A model generated the notes under the pieces. The model did no database searches. It worked only from the letters and a program-made list of their open reading frames with translations, and was not told where the DNA came from. Of a DNA stretch of 64,000 bases, positions 10,421-21,369 are shown piece by piece. A program made the translations under genes and the position numbers. The stretch's first letter is position 1, and each line of letters opens with the position of its first letter. Origin of the DNA: Leptobrachium leishanense (Eukaryota > Chordata > Amphibia > Anura > Megophryidae); assembly GCA_009667805.1 (NCBI GenBank), contig CM019075.1:17786376-17850375 (forward strand), given 5' to 3'.

Positions 10421-12228
10421 CAGGGTTATTCAAAGAGAATTGAAAAGTCACTGCACGTTCGGTGACTTTTCATTCTCTTCAATTTGGTGCGATTTGGAGA
10501 TCCCACTTTGGCGACCCTGCGGTGTATTCAGCAAGCACCACAGCCCACAGGACCGCCGTAATGCAGGGAAAGGTCACCGCAAACCCGCCGAAAACTCACC
10601 GCAAAACCCGGTGAACGCACACCGAAACCCGCAAAAACATCTGGACTAACCCCGCCGAACACACCGGAGAAACCCAAGCAGGAGCCGATCACAGTGCAGA
10701 GCAGCCGCCGGAAAAACCCGACAACGCAGACGAATGGAGTGGGGGAAAAAAAAACAGTTTGCTTGAACGTTTGAAAAGTGAAACGCTGTTTGCAAAGAAA
10801 CTACAGAACGAAAATGTCTGAAATTTACATATAAGATCCAATGAATGATCATAAAAAGGGCTGTTACAGAAAAAAGAAAAAAACGATTAAAAAAAAAAAA
10901 AGGAAAAGAAAATGTTTACAAAAAAATCCGAAAAAATGCCTAAAAGATCCTAAAAAAAATCTATAAATAAAGAGACTCTTTACTGCAGAATTTTATAATG
11001 AACGGTTTATTAGATAATCAGGGTTATCCAAAGAGATCCGAATTGCTTGAGAAAGGTAACCGATCGCTGAAAATCAGCGTTCGGTTACCTTTCCTGGCCA
11101 TTCGGCTATCCAGAGAGCAGGCAATTCGCCAAATCCTGGCGAATTGCCTGCACATACGGTACCTGTTCGGTTCCTGTTCGAGGGCAGTGAATCCCCATGA
11201 AAATGCACTGCTTCGGCTATTCAGAGAACACAAACCAGCAGTGAAAGGTTCCCCTAATGCCCTGCCATTCGGTGGTTTAATTCGGCAAATTTATTCAGGA
11301 GAATCCCATAGGCTTCAATGTTAAAAATATTCCCGTTTTAATTCAATATCTAATAAACCGTTCATTATAAAATTCTGCAGCAAAAAGTCTCTTTATTCAT
11401 TGATTTTTTAGGATACTTTAAGCATTTTTCAGATTTTTTTTTATTTTTTAAAAAGTCCGATTTTTTTTTTTTTTTTTTTTCAGTTTACTTATTTTTTTTG
11501 TAACAGCCCTCTTTATTATCATTCCCTGGACCTCCTGTGAAAATTTCAGACATTTTCGCTCAGTAGTTTCTTTGCAAACAGCGTTTCATTTTCCCAGATT
11601 CATACAAATGGTTTTTCTAATTTATTCACTGCCTCCTCTACGTCACAGCTGCTTCGGCTCTGTGTGATTCGGCTCCTTTTCGGCTCCTGTTCGGCTCCTG
11701 TTCGGCTTTTTCGAAGGTTAATCCAGATGTTTTTGCTTGTTTTCAGCGTGCATTCGGTTACTTTTCGTCAGGTTTGCGGCAGCTTTTCTCTGCAATTCGG
11801 GGACCCTGTGCTGTTTGCTGAATACACCGCAGGGTCACCGAAATGCAATCGGCAAAAGGAACCGAATTGAAGAGAACGAAAAGTCACCGAACGTGCGGTG
11901 ACTTTTCGAATCTCTTTGGATAACCCTGATTGAATTAAAACCAGAATATTTTTAACATTGAAGCCTATGGGATTCTCCTGAATAAACCTGTCGAATTAAA
12001 CCACCGAACAGCAGAGCAATTCGGCAACTTTTCACTGCTGGTTTTTTATGGGGTTTTCACTGCCCTCGAACAGGCACCAATTAGGCACCGTATGTGCAGG
12101 CAATTCGCCAGGATTTGGCGAATTGCCTGCTCTCTGGATAGCCGAATGGCCAGGAAAGGTAACCGAACGCTGATTTTCAGCGCTCGGTTACCTTTCGCCA
12201 GCAATTCGGATCTCTTTGAATAACCCAG
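10421..12228. mobile_element. Foldback element copy 3, interrupted by copy 4
   Basis: The outer element starts CAGGGTTATTCAAAGAGAA at 10421 and ends CTCTTTGAATAACCCAG at 12228, flanked by TAT on both sides (10418-10420 and 12229-12231). The middle is split at TTATTAGAT by a complete second member of the same family (11019-11928); beyond it the interrupted sequence resumes at TTGAATTAAAAC, as in the unsplit copy 1. Confidence 0.9.
11019..11928. mobile_element. Foldback element copy 4, nested in copy 3
   Basis: Starts CAGGGTTATCCAAAGAGATC and ends ATCTCTTTGGATAACCCTG. Compared with the uninterrupted sequence around 3255-3270, the target was ATT; the left flank now reads AAT and the right ATT, so a 3-bp duplication with one later change fits. 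The orientation is opposite to the host copy. Confidence 0.88.
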
Positions 12229-12984
12229 TATATATTGCACAAACGACTGTGCAATGTTCAATATATATTGTAAGAGGAGGCTGCGTGCCATATGCAGCAC
12301 CACGCTCTGCAGTCGAGGCCCAGAGACGGGATATGTGGTACACAATGCATAGCACAGCAACAGGTTGTAGAATGGGCAGGACAAACCCCCCATAAAATTA
12401 GGAAACAATAGACATGTGCAGGGCAAATAAAGGTGTTTAGTTTCAGATCATTTCGTTCCATTTTTTTTGTTTCGTTTCGAATCATTTCGTTTTTTGTTTT
12501 TTTTGTTACGGATCATTTCGTTCCATTTTTTTTTGTTTAGTTTCGAATATTTTCGTTCTGTTTTTTCTTTGTTTCGTTTCGTTTTTTTTTGTTTTCATTT
12601 AGTTTTTTTTTTGGTTTATCCGTTATGTTACCGTTATTCGGTATTTTGGAATGATTCGTTAGTTCGGACGATCAGTAATTCGTATTTCGGGTTGATTTGT
12701 CATTTTGTTTTTATTGGTATTTGGTTTTTGGATCAATTCTCATCTCATTTTTATTATTTCGTATTTCATTTTTATTAGTTATTTCGGAATGTGAAACGGA
12801 TGAATTTTACTTAGATTAAGCTGTAAAAAAAACAAAACCCTAAACCCCTGTCTTTGGTGGTGAAACCTTTTCAGCACCATGGATTGCAGCTCCGCGGGTG
12901 TCACGTGACCGCTCACTTGGGCCATCGTAGAGACTTGAATCAAGGAGGGATGTAGCCCTTGAGGCAGGTTAGCTGCTGTCTTAA
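12229..12984. other. Fragment related to the hAT at 36471-37450, AT-rich
   Basis: From about 12437 the sequence (TTTAGTTTCAGATCATTTCG and long TTTCGTTTTT runs, then GGAATGTGAAACGGATGAA) matches in reverse orientation the right part of the hAT element at 37260-37440. The nearby CTTTTCAGCACCATGGATTG also resembles 37160-37220. Both element ends are missing here. No coding evidence. Confidence 0.55.
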
Positions 12985-13619
12985 CCCCTTAGTGACCGGG
13001 CGGTTTTACACGAATCCGTCCGTTCGTGACCGCTGCTGTTTTTACGTTTCTGCGCTCTTAGTGTTTACGTCAAATTTTCCTCTTACTCGTTTATGTAACC
13101 CACACATATTTTACACTGTTTTTCTCGTCACTAAATGGACTTTATAAAGATACCATTTTTTTCATCATTTCATATAATTTACTATAAAAAATATTGTGAA
13201 ATATGACACAAAAATTGAAAAAACACCACTTTTTCGAACTTTGACCCCCAAAATTTCTTATGTATCAACAACCGTCAAAAAAAATTAATTCTTTAGTAGT
13301 TTCTAAATTTAGTACTGAGTTTAGCAATACCCAATGTTTACATATTCCTCGCTTTTTTCCTTATTTTATGCAACAATAAGTGCAAGTAGCACTTTGCCAT
13401 TTCCAAAGAGTTTATTTTCAAAACTAGTGATAGTGACATTGTAACACTGATATCTGTCACTAATTCCTGAATAACCCTCCACATATACATATTTTTTTAA
13501 AGTACACAAATCAAGGTATTAAACTTGGGGTATTTTGACTCTTTCCATGCAAACCATTTTACCACAAATCTATGCCAAAGTTTGAGAAGAAAAAAAAATT
13601 TGGTGATTTATTTTTTTTT

Positions 13620-14500
13620 GAACGCAATTTAAGAATACATGTACTGTGAACTTTAAGGTTTACTGCCAAAAAGCACCCCAAAATATGTTCAGCAACATCT
13701 TCTGAGTAAATTGATACCACCCAAGTATAGGTATGTCGGGTCATTTGGGGGCTAAAAGGCCTTATTTGGGGGGTGCGCATTTCAGTTTTCCAACTTGGAA
13801 TTTTCACATTTCGTCATCATGCACCCATGTCCTATTTGGGACATTTTTGAAGCCGGCCAAAGTAATTTACCCCATCAAACCATATATTTTTAGAAAGGGC
13901 ACACCCTGGGGTGCTTCAAAGAGTTGTATTTTAACACTTTCCATGCACTAGCTCTATGTCAAACTTTCAGGTAGTCACTTTTTGTGTTATTTTTTCACAC
14001 ACATTGTACTTTAGGCATGAATTGTCAAATCCAGTTATGGGTTACTGCCAAAAAACACCCCAAAATATGTTCAGCAACATCTTCTGAGTAAATTGATGCC
14101 ACCCATGTATAGGTATGTCGGGTCATTTGGGGGCTAATAGGCCTTATTTGGGGGGTGCGCATTTCAGTTTTCCAACTTGGAATTTTCACATTTCGTCATC
14201 ATGCACCCATGTCCTATTTGGGACATTTTTGAAGCTGGCCAAAGTAATTTACCCCATCAAACCATATATTTTTAGAAAGGGCACACCCTAGGGTGCTTCA
14301 AAGAGTTGTATTTTAACACTTTCCATGCACTAGCTCTATGTCAAACTTTCAGGTAGTCACTTTTTGTGTTATTTTTTCACACACATTGTACTTTAGGCAT
14401 GAATTGTCAAATCCAGTTATGGGTTACTGCCAAAAAACACCCCAAAATATGTTCAGCAACATCTTCTGAGTAAATTGATACCACCCATATATAGATTTGT
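13620..14500. repeat. 382-bp tandem repeat inside piggyBac element, more than two units
   Basis: The block ACTGCCAAAAAACACCCCAA recurs at about 13662, 14044 and 14426, giving a period of 382 bp with high identity between units. The block order (GTTACTGC, CATCTTCTGAGTA, CACCCATGTATAGGT) parallels the adjacent 387-bp repeats, so the two arrays look like diverged relatives. Confidence 0.88.
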
Positions 14501-14763
14501 TCTGTTGTTTTTGGGGTGCTACGCCAATCTTTGACATGTGCTTGTCAATTTTCTAATTTGACATACAGTATCTTCTTTGCTTATCTTCTTTTTAGGGGCC
14601 TTTTTACATACCCCAGTTTTATGAACGTGCATATATTTGGTAAGCTAACACCCCAAAGTATTGTAAATGGAGTGTTTTTATGCTATGGATGCATCCGTTT
14701 GCTCCAAACAAATTGGATACAGTTTGGTGGTCATTTTTCATTTTCACACCCACATCAGTTTTG

Positions 14764-16400
14764 GACTGTGATTTAGGAGACACTGTTGTTTGTTACTGCA
14801 TGAAAACTCTCCAGGTTGTTTTCTGCACGATCTCCTGAGTACACCCATGCCCCCCATGCATAGGTTTGCCAGGATTTTGGGAAGGTTCAAATACAATTTT
14901 TATGACTTTGTCATTGGAGTTGAAATTGAGATTATTTCTTCAACTAGGCCTATCTTTGGTTTTGGGTCTACCGCATACCCCGGTTTGAATTATTGCCAGA
15001 AAATTGTTTATATTTGTTATGTTGGCACCCTAAGGTATTGCATATGGAGTGCTTTGATGCCATGGATGCAACGGTTTTAGCCCAAAACATTTGAGAAGGT
15101 GTGTGGTGTAATTTTTCAATTTTCAGATTTTTACACCCACAGTAGTTTTGGACTGTGATTTAGGAGACACTGTTGTTTGTTACTGCATGAAAACTCTCCA
15201 GGTTGTTTTCTGCAAGATCTCCTGAGTACACCCATGCCCCCCATGCATAGGTTTGCCAGGATTTTGGGAAGGTTCAAATACAATTTTTATGACTTTGTCA
15301 TTGGAGTTGAAATTGAGATTATTTCTTCAGCTAGGCCTATCTTTGGTTTTGGGTCTACCGCATACCCCAGTTGAATTATTGCCAGAAAATTGTTTTATTT
15401 GTTATGTTGACACCCCAAGGTATTGCATATGGAGTGCTTTGATGCCATGGATGCAACGGTTTTAGCCCAAAACATTTGAGAAGGTGTGTGGTGTAATTTT
15501 TCAATTTTCAGATTTTTACGCCCACAGTAGTTTTGGACTGTGATTTAGGAGACACTGTTGTTTGTTACTGCATGAAAACTCTCCAGGTTGTTTTCTGCAA
15601 GGTCTCCTGAGTACACCCATGCCCCCCATGCATAGGTTTGCCAGGATTTTGGGAAGGTTCAAATACAATTTTTATGACTTTGTCATTGGAGTTGAAATTG
15701 AGATTATTTCTTCAACTAGGCCTATCTTTGGTTTTGGGTCTACCGCATACCCCAGTTTGAATTATTGCCAGAAAATTGTTTATATTTGTTATGTTGGCAC
15801 CCTAAGGTATTGCATATGGAGTGCTTTGATGCCATGGATGCAACGGTTTTAGCCCAAAACATTTGAGAAGGTGTGTGGTGTAATTTTTCAATTTTCAGAT
15901 TTTTACGCCCACAGTAGTTTTGGACTGCGATTTAGGAGACACTGTTGTTTGTTACTGCATGAAAACTCTCCAGGTTGTTTTCTGCAAGGTCTCCTGAGTA
16001 CACCCATGCCCCCCATGCATAGGTTTGCCAGGATTTTGGGAAGGTTCAAATACAATTTTTATGACTTTGTCATTGGAGTTGAAATTGAGATTATTTCTTC
16101 AACTAGGCCTATCTTTGGTTTTGGGTCTACCGCATACCCCAGTTTGAATTATTGCCAGAAAATTGTTTATATTTGTTATGTTGGCACCCTAAGGTATTGC
16201 ATATGGAGTGCTTTGATGCCATGGATGCAACGGTTTTAGCCCAAAACATTTGAGAAGGTGTGTGGTGTAATTTTTCAATTTTCAGATTTTTACGCCCACA
16301 GTAGTTTTGGACTGTGATTTAGGAGACACTGTTGTTTGTTACTGCATGAAAACTCTCCAGGTTGTTTTCTGCAAGATCTCCTGAGTACACCCATGCCCCC
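14764..16400. repeat. 387-bp tandem repeat inside piggyBac element, four units plus a partial
   Basis: The block GACTGTGATTTAGGAGACAC begins at 14764, 15151, 15536, 15923 and 16310, so the period is 385-387 bp and units are nearly identical. The last partial unit runs directly into the 3' end of the transposase fragment near 16400, and its first 90 bp is also present at 63600-63690 in the second element. Open frames of about 96 codons recur because the period is a multiple of three; I do not regard them as genes. Confidence 0.9.
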
Positions 16401-17138
16401 CTGCATAGGTGTGCAAAGATTTTGGCAAAATACAGCACCAATTGTAGAACATAAAAATGTACGAATAAAATGTAAAAGTCTGGTGCCTGTCAAACTGGGG
16501 ATGCTCTCTAGGGGGGCACAGGCTGTTGTCACTGAAGTGCATGAAACGCAAAATGTTTTCATACCTTCTACGTGACATTGATTGGGGGTAAATGGGGGTA
16601 GAGCAGATGGGGCTACTGCTCCAGTAGGAGCGAATTGAGGGCTTCTTTATGATGCCCTCAGCATAGTAAGTGCCCAGAATTTCAGAAATTCTGGCACATC
16701 TAGCGGGGTCCATTGCTGCCTTGCCAAGTAGGAGTCTGGCTTCGCAGCACAATGCTGATGGGCATACAGATTTGATTGGGCCACGATGTGGCCCAACAAA
16801 TCATCCCCCATAAACACCTGCAAAAACTGTGTGGCGGTAAATCCTGCAACATCAATATTGATGCCAGGATTTGCCGTGAAAGGAGGGATATCTGGCCTCT
16901 GGCGATGAGGCACTACCCACTCCTCAGCTGGAGCTGTGCGTCTCCTGCTGGCAGGTGGTGACCCAGGATCTGCATCAGAAACATCACTAGATACATCAGC
17001 CAGCGTAGATAATGTATCTAGCGACGTCTCTGAGCAGTTAGCGGGGTCGAAATGAGGGTCTGAGTCTGACGCAGATGCCTCAGATTCTGACGCCAGGATG
17101 GCATATGCCTCCTCGGCGCTGTACACCCTCTCAGACAT
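16400..17138 (-). pseudogene. piggyBac transposase, N-terminal part only, frameshifted (copy 1)
   Basis: The minus-strand frame starts MSERVYSAEEAYAILASESE at 17138, with an acidic N-terminus typical of piggyBac transposases, then FLQVFMGDDLLGHIVAQSNL and WTPLDVPEFLKFWALTM. It then breaks; an overlapping frame continues GIIKKPSIRSYWSSSP and SRRRYENILRFMHFSDNS, the next conserved segment. Similarity stops at about HPQFDR. The catalytic Asp-containing core and the C-terminal Cys-rich domain are missing, so no active enzyme could be made. The same break is present in the copy at 62883. Confidence 0.88.
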
Positions 17139-17583
17139 TATGTATAATAGATTATAAAATTTTATAATTATTATATATATATATAAGCGGATTGTTGGTT
17201 CTTAGAAGAACCGTTGGGTTTCACAAGAAAATACAAATAAACACCTAAATCTCTCTAAATCCCTCTAAACCTGCCTCAATTCTTCTAAATGTCCCTAAAA
17301 TCTCTCTAAATCTGCCTCAATTTTTCTAATCTCACTAAATCTCACTAAAATCTCTAACCTGTCAAATCTGATCTCTCTCTCTCGCTCACCAAAACACAAG
17401 TGAGGAGAGGGAGGGAGAATCACAGAGGTCAGAGCCAATATTTACAAAATATTGACCTGACCTGACAAATTAGAAATTTTATTTTGATTTTTTCTAACTT
17501 CTGATTGGATGTTGCTAGCCTGCCTCTCTGATGAGGCAGGCTAGGAACATCCCACTCAGCCCCAAGATGACCCTGCCCTTAGA

Positions 17584-17778
17584 ACCCTAACCCTAGCCCT
17601 ACCCCTAACCCTACCCCTAACCCTAACCCTAACCCTACCCCTAACCCTACCCCTAACCCTACCCCTAACCCTACCCCTACCCCTAACCCTAACCCTACCC
17701 CTAACCCTAACCCTAACCCTACCCCTAACCCTACCCCTAACCCTACCCCTAACCCTAACCCTAACCCTACCCCTAACC
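17584..17778. repeat. Telomere-like tract (CCCTAA / CCCCTA) inside piggyBac element
   Basis: About 195 bp of mixed CCCTAA and CCCCTAAC or CCCTAC units, read as TTAGGG/TAGGGG on the other strand. It lies between the transposase start and the terminal hairpin array. The same tract in the same relative place occurs in the second element (62095-62445), so it is an internal part of the element rather than a chromosome end or a fusion point. Confidence 0.9.
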
Positions 17779-17859
17779 GTCAGTTTATTTTATTTATTTT
17801 TATTTTTATTTTACTTTTTATTTTACTTTTTTTTTCACTTTTTTTTACACTTTTTTTTA

Positions 17860-18356
17860 CTCTGCTGGGTGCCTTGATCCCTCGAGGCACCCAGCAGAGC
17901 ACCTGATCACTGATGTGATCGTTTTTGTACTGAGTGCCACGATACCTCGTGGCACTCAGTACTTCCTGCCGCTACCGGAAGTGATCGCTCGGGGGGAGCG
18001 ATCACGGACGGACCGGCGGCAGGTAAGCATATTGCAAGGATGCCTCGATGTCGAGGCATCCTTGTAATATACTCAGAGCAGCTGGAAGCGATACCGATCG
18101 CTTCCAGCGCTCTCTAGAAGTGCCGGGCACCTCTCCGGTGAAACCGGATGTTGATCGCTCCCGGGAGCGATCACATGGTGCCCCGGCACTTCTAAACGCC
18201 ATTGCACGGCTGCCTGGACTCCCAGGCAGCCTGCAATGGCGTTTGAGCTGCTGGAAGCGATCCGATCGCTTCCAGCGCTCAAAAAACCGCAGGACGTACC
18301 ATGAACGTCAGCGGGTCTAAAAGAGACCCGCTGCAATGACGTACATGGTACGTCCT
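17860..18356. repeat. Array of about twelve perfect or near-perfect hairpins at the piggyBac terminus
   Basis: Consecutive short palindromes can be read off, for example arms GCTGGGTGCCT (17860-17899), GTACTGAGTGCCACGA (17927-17962), GTGATCGCTC (17981-18005), CAAGGATGCCTCGA (18029-18070), GCTGGAAGCGAT (18081-18108), GATCGCTCCC (18152-18171), GCCATTGCA..GGCTGCCTGG (18195-18242) and CAGCGGGTCT with flanking ATGACGTACATGGTACGT (18291-18356). The array abuts the TTAA-flanked terminus. Confidence 0.88.
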
Positions 18357-18374
18357 CGGTCCTTAAGGGGTTAA

Positions 18375-18890
18375 ATAACACAGAAAAACAATACAGATTG
18401 TCTAACATTTCTCTGCTGTTCGGTGTCTCTGAATAGGCGAACCATTACTTCTCTATGGGGATTTTGCTGGCAATTAACTAATATTTGGTGCACTGACAGC
18501 ATTTTGAATAGCTGAATGGCTCCTAAATTGCACCATACAGGGAAATTCACAGTTCGGTGCAATTTGAGCCAATTCGAATAACCCCTTTTATATACTGTAG
18601 GGAGGGTCACTTATCACATATCACTCATATACTGCAGGAAAGGTCATGTATAAATAAGTAAATAATTTAATTTGCTAAAATAACTTCTACCGGATTTTAT
18701 TAATTACTTTAAAATACATTAAAAACACTAGAATGACCCTTTAATAAGTGGGTAAGCGTTTTAATAACTACCACTAGAGGGCAGCAAAGTCAAATGTTCC
18801 TTGTTCAGGCTCATATCGAGTTTCCGCTATAATCCGTCGCCATTTTATTATGATATGATAAATATCTCTATATAACCACCAGTTACAGTT
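18375..18890. other. Fragment of a foldback relative, then unique AT-rich DNA
   Basis: 18405-18590 resembles one arm of the CAGGGTTAT family (CTGTTCGGTGTCTCTGAATA near 18417, CAATTCGAATAACCCC near 18568) but is divergent and has one end only. 18600-18890 shows no repeat or gene that I recognise. Confidence 0.45.
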
Positions 18891-18894
18891 ACAA

Positions 18895-21345
18895 CTACAA
18901 GTATTTATAAAGCGCCAACAAGTTCCGTAGCGCTGTACAATGGGAAAGACAGAATAACAAATATACATACACGTTACACACACAGAACAGTAGGAGAGAG
19001 GACCCTGCTCGAGAGCTTACAATCTAGTAGGAGAAGGGTGACACACTAGGGGCCCTATTACGTTCTTCACGCTAAAACGGGGACGCTAAAGGAGGAAAAC
19101 CTGTGCCTGCAGGTTCTCCTTAGCGTCCCCATTTTAGTGTGTTACGGCCAGGGCAGGCGCTAAACCAGCAGCCTGCCCCGTAACGCATCGCTAAAGCCTC
19201 GGGATGCTCCATTGAGGCTTTCACTGCCGGTCACATGACCTGCAGGATCTCGCTTCTCACGAGATCCGGCAGGTCGGCGGAGTGATTGCGTAGGGAGACT
19301 GGGGCACGTTTTTTCCCCAGGCTAACTCTGAAGAAGAAGCGGATTGGGCCGCCGTTCTCGCTGCGGGATGAGAGGTGAGTATGTGATTTTTGGGGGGTTT
19401 TTTAGCCGGTGCTGACTGATTCTGCAGAAGCGGTATCATTTAACACCAGCTCCAAGCTGTGGGTAAGTTTTGAGTTAACCGCAGAGGAATGTAATTAGTG
19501 TTAGGACTTTGTAATCCTATAACGCTAATTAACGTTTTGCGCTCCGCATGTTAAGCATAGGGAGCGCAAAGTACAGTAAGCTCGCACTGCAAAATGCAAG
19601 ATCCGAATCGCTAATGGATTTTTTAACCCGTTAGCTTTCGGAATGTAATATGGTCGGCCCGTGCTAGGGCCACTGTGGGGGCGCATGTGGGCCGTGTAGG
19701 AAGATGGAGCAAGAATTGTACAGTGGGAGATGATGGTGCGAGCCGATAGGCTAAGGCTTCTCTAAAGTAAAGTGTTTTCAAAGACTTCTTGAAGGTCTGG
19801 AGAGACGGGGAGAGTCTAATGTTGTGGAGGAGGGAGTTCAATAAAAAGGGGGTAGCTCGGGAGAAGTCCAGAATCAGATCATTTGGCAGAGCGAAGTGGT
19901 TGGGATGGGATGTACCTGCTAATAAGGGAGGAGATGTAGTCAGGGCGCGGTTATGGAGAGCTTTGTATGTGAGGACCAGTATTTTGAATTGGATTCTAAA
20001 AAAAAACAGGAGCCAGTGTAGAGATTAACAAAGGGGTGAGGTGCGAGAGATGTGAGGTGTGAGAGGTGCGGGATGTGAGGTGTATGAGTCACAGGCGTTC
20101 ATTACAGACTGCAGAAGGAGAATCTGTTCTTAAGGCCAGAGAGAAGGAGGTTACAGTAGTCGAGGCGGGAGATATTAAGACCTTGGATGAGCATTTTAGC
20201 AGAGTCTTGATTAAGAAAGGGACTGATGCGTGCAATGTTTTTTAGGTGGAAGTAGCAAGATTTGGTTAGTGACTGAATGTGTGGAGGGAAGGAGAGATCG
20301 GAGTTCAAGAAGACCCCAAGGCAACAAGCCTGAGAGGTAGAAGTAATTGTGGCTCCATTCACCTGGAGGGAAATGGGTGCAGGAATGGAGGTTTTAGAGG
20401 GAGGGAAGAAGCGAAGTTCAGTTTTAGAGAGGTTGAGCTTTAGGAAACGGGAAGTCATCCAGTTGGAGACAGCTGACAGGCAAGTAGTAATACGGTCCAA
20501 CACAGGAGGGGAGACATCGGGAGAGGAAAGGTAGATTTGGGTGTCGTCAGCATAGAGATGATATTGGAATCCATAGGAAGAAATGAGGTTGCTCAGAGAG
20601 GCAGCATAGATCGAGAAGAGTAGGGGCCCAGAACAGAGCCTTGAAGCACCCCAACTGAGAGAGGAACCGGTGGTGAAGAGGCACCAGCAAAGAAGACACT
20701 GAAAGGGAGAGATAGGAAGAGAACCAGGAGAGAGTGGCGTCACTGAGGCCAAGTTGATGAAGCGTGAGGAGCAGGAGAGGGTGGTCAACAGTATCGAATG
20801 AAGCGGAAAGGTCAAGAAGAATAAGCAGTATGAAGTGACCTTTGGTTTTAGCAGCAACTAAATCATTAGTCACCTTGGTCAGAGAAGTCTCAGTAGAGTG
20901 CTGGGAGCGAAAGCTAGACTGGTGCAGATCGAGTAGAGAGTTAGCAGCAAGAAAACTAGTGAGCTGGTTATAGACCAAGCGTTATAAGATTTTGGAGGCA
21001 AATGGGAGCATAGACATGGGACGGTAGTTTGAAAAGGAGGTGGGATATAGAGATGGCTTCTTTAGAATGGAGGTGATCAGAGTGCGTTTGAATGCAGAGG
21101 GGAAGACTCAAGAGGAGAGGGAGATTTTAAAAATATGAGTCAAAGCAGGGACAGTGATTGGTAGAACAGACCAAATAAGGTGCGAGGGGATCGGGTCAAG
21201 CAGGCAGGTAGTCTGGCAGGAGTGCATGAGAACTTCTGAGACATCCTCCTCTGAGACTGGAGAAAAGAAGACATAGTAGAAGAGGGGGCAGGGAGTGAGG
21301 GAGTCAATGGGGTCAAATGGTTAATGGAGGAGGGTAGTGAAGAGA
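18895..21345 (-). mobile_element. L2-like LINE, 5' truncated, interrupted by a MITE-like insert
   Basis: On the minus strand the 3' tail (18895-19045) reads TTGTAAGCTCTCGAGCAGG, TTGTACAGCGCTACGGAAC and GGCGCTTTATAAATACTTG, the tail type of L2-like LINEs widespread in frogs. Between 19047 and about 19628 a palindrome-rich non-coding block (CGCTAAAACGGGGACGCTAA / TTAGCGTCCCCATTTTAG) interrupts the 3' region. Reverse transcriptase remnants follow from about 19630 to 21345. Confidence 0.8.
19623..20978 (-). pseudogene. L2-like LINE reverse transcriptase, broken
   Basis: Minus-strand frames contain [13 protein letters not shown] (upstream frame, ending near 20547), then [11 protein letters not shown], the catalytic box, [19 protein letters not shown], and [15 protein letters not shown]. 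The end of the protein (SLQTFKKSLKTLYFREA) is near 19770. At least two frameshifts separate the pieces, and the endonuclease domain is absent or unrecognisable, so this is a dead 5'-truncated copy. Confidence 0.85.
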
Positions 21346-21369
21346 TTTCAAGTCTAAGTTTAGTAATCT

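Larger units (their letters stand above)
12985..18370 (-). mobile_element. piggyBac-type element, copy 1 (5386 bp, internally deleted)
   Basis: It is bounded by TTAA at 12981-12984 and 18371-18374. The inverted ends read CCCCTTAGTGACCGGGCGG from the left and CCCCTTAAGGACCGAGGACG from the right. From the right end inward it has a 500-bp hairpin array, T-rich DNA, a telomere-like tract, a truncated transposase gene on the minus strand, and then about 2.8 kb of related 382/387-bp tandem repeats. A near-identical right part recurs inverted from 61481. TTAA targets and the transposase fragment both indicate the piggyBac superfamily. Confidence 0.9.

Noticed and set aside
14790..16239. Four near-identical frames of about 96 codons
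   Set aside because: They recur because the 387-bp unit is a multiple of three. The conservation is that of the DNA repeat, and the relevant transposase sense is the other strand.
17584..17778. True telomere or chromosome fusion point
   Set aside because: The tract is impure, short, and present at the same place in two copies of the same transposon.
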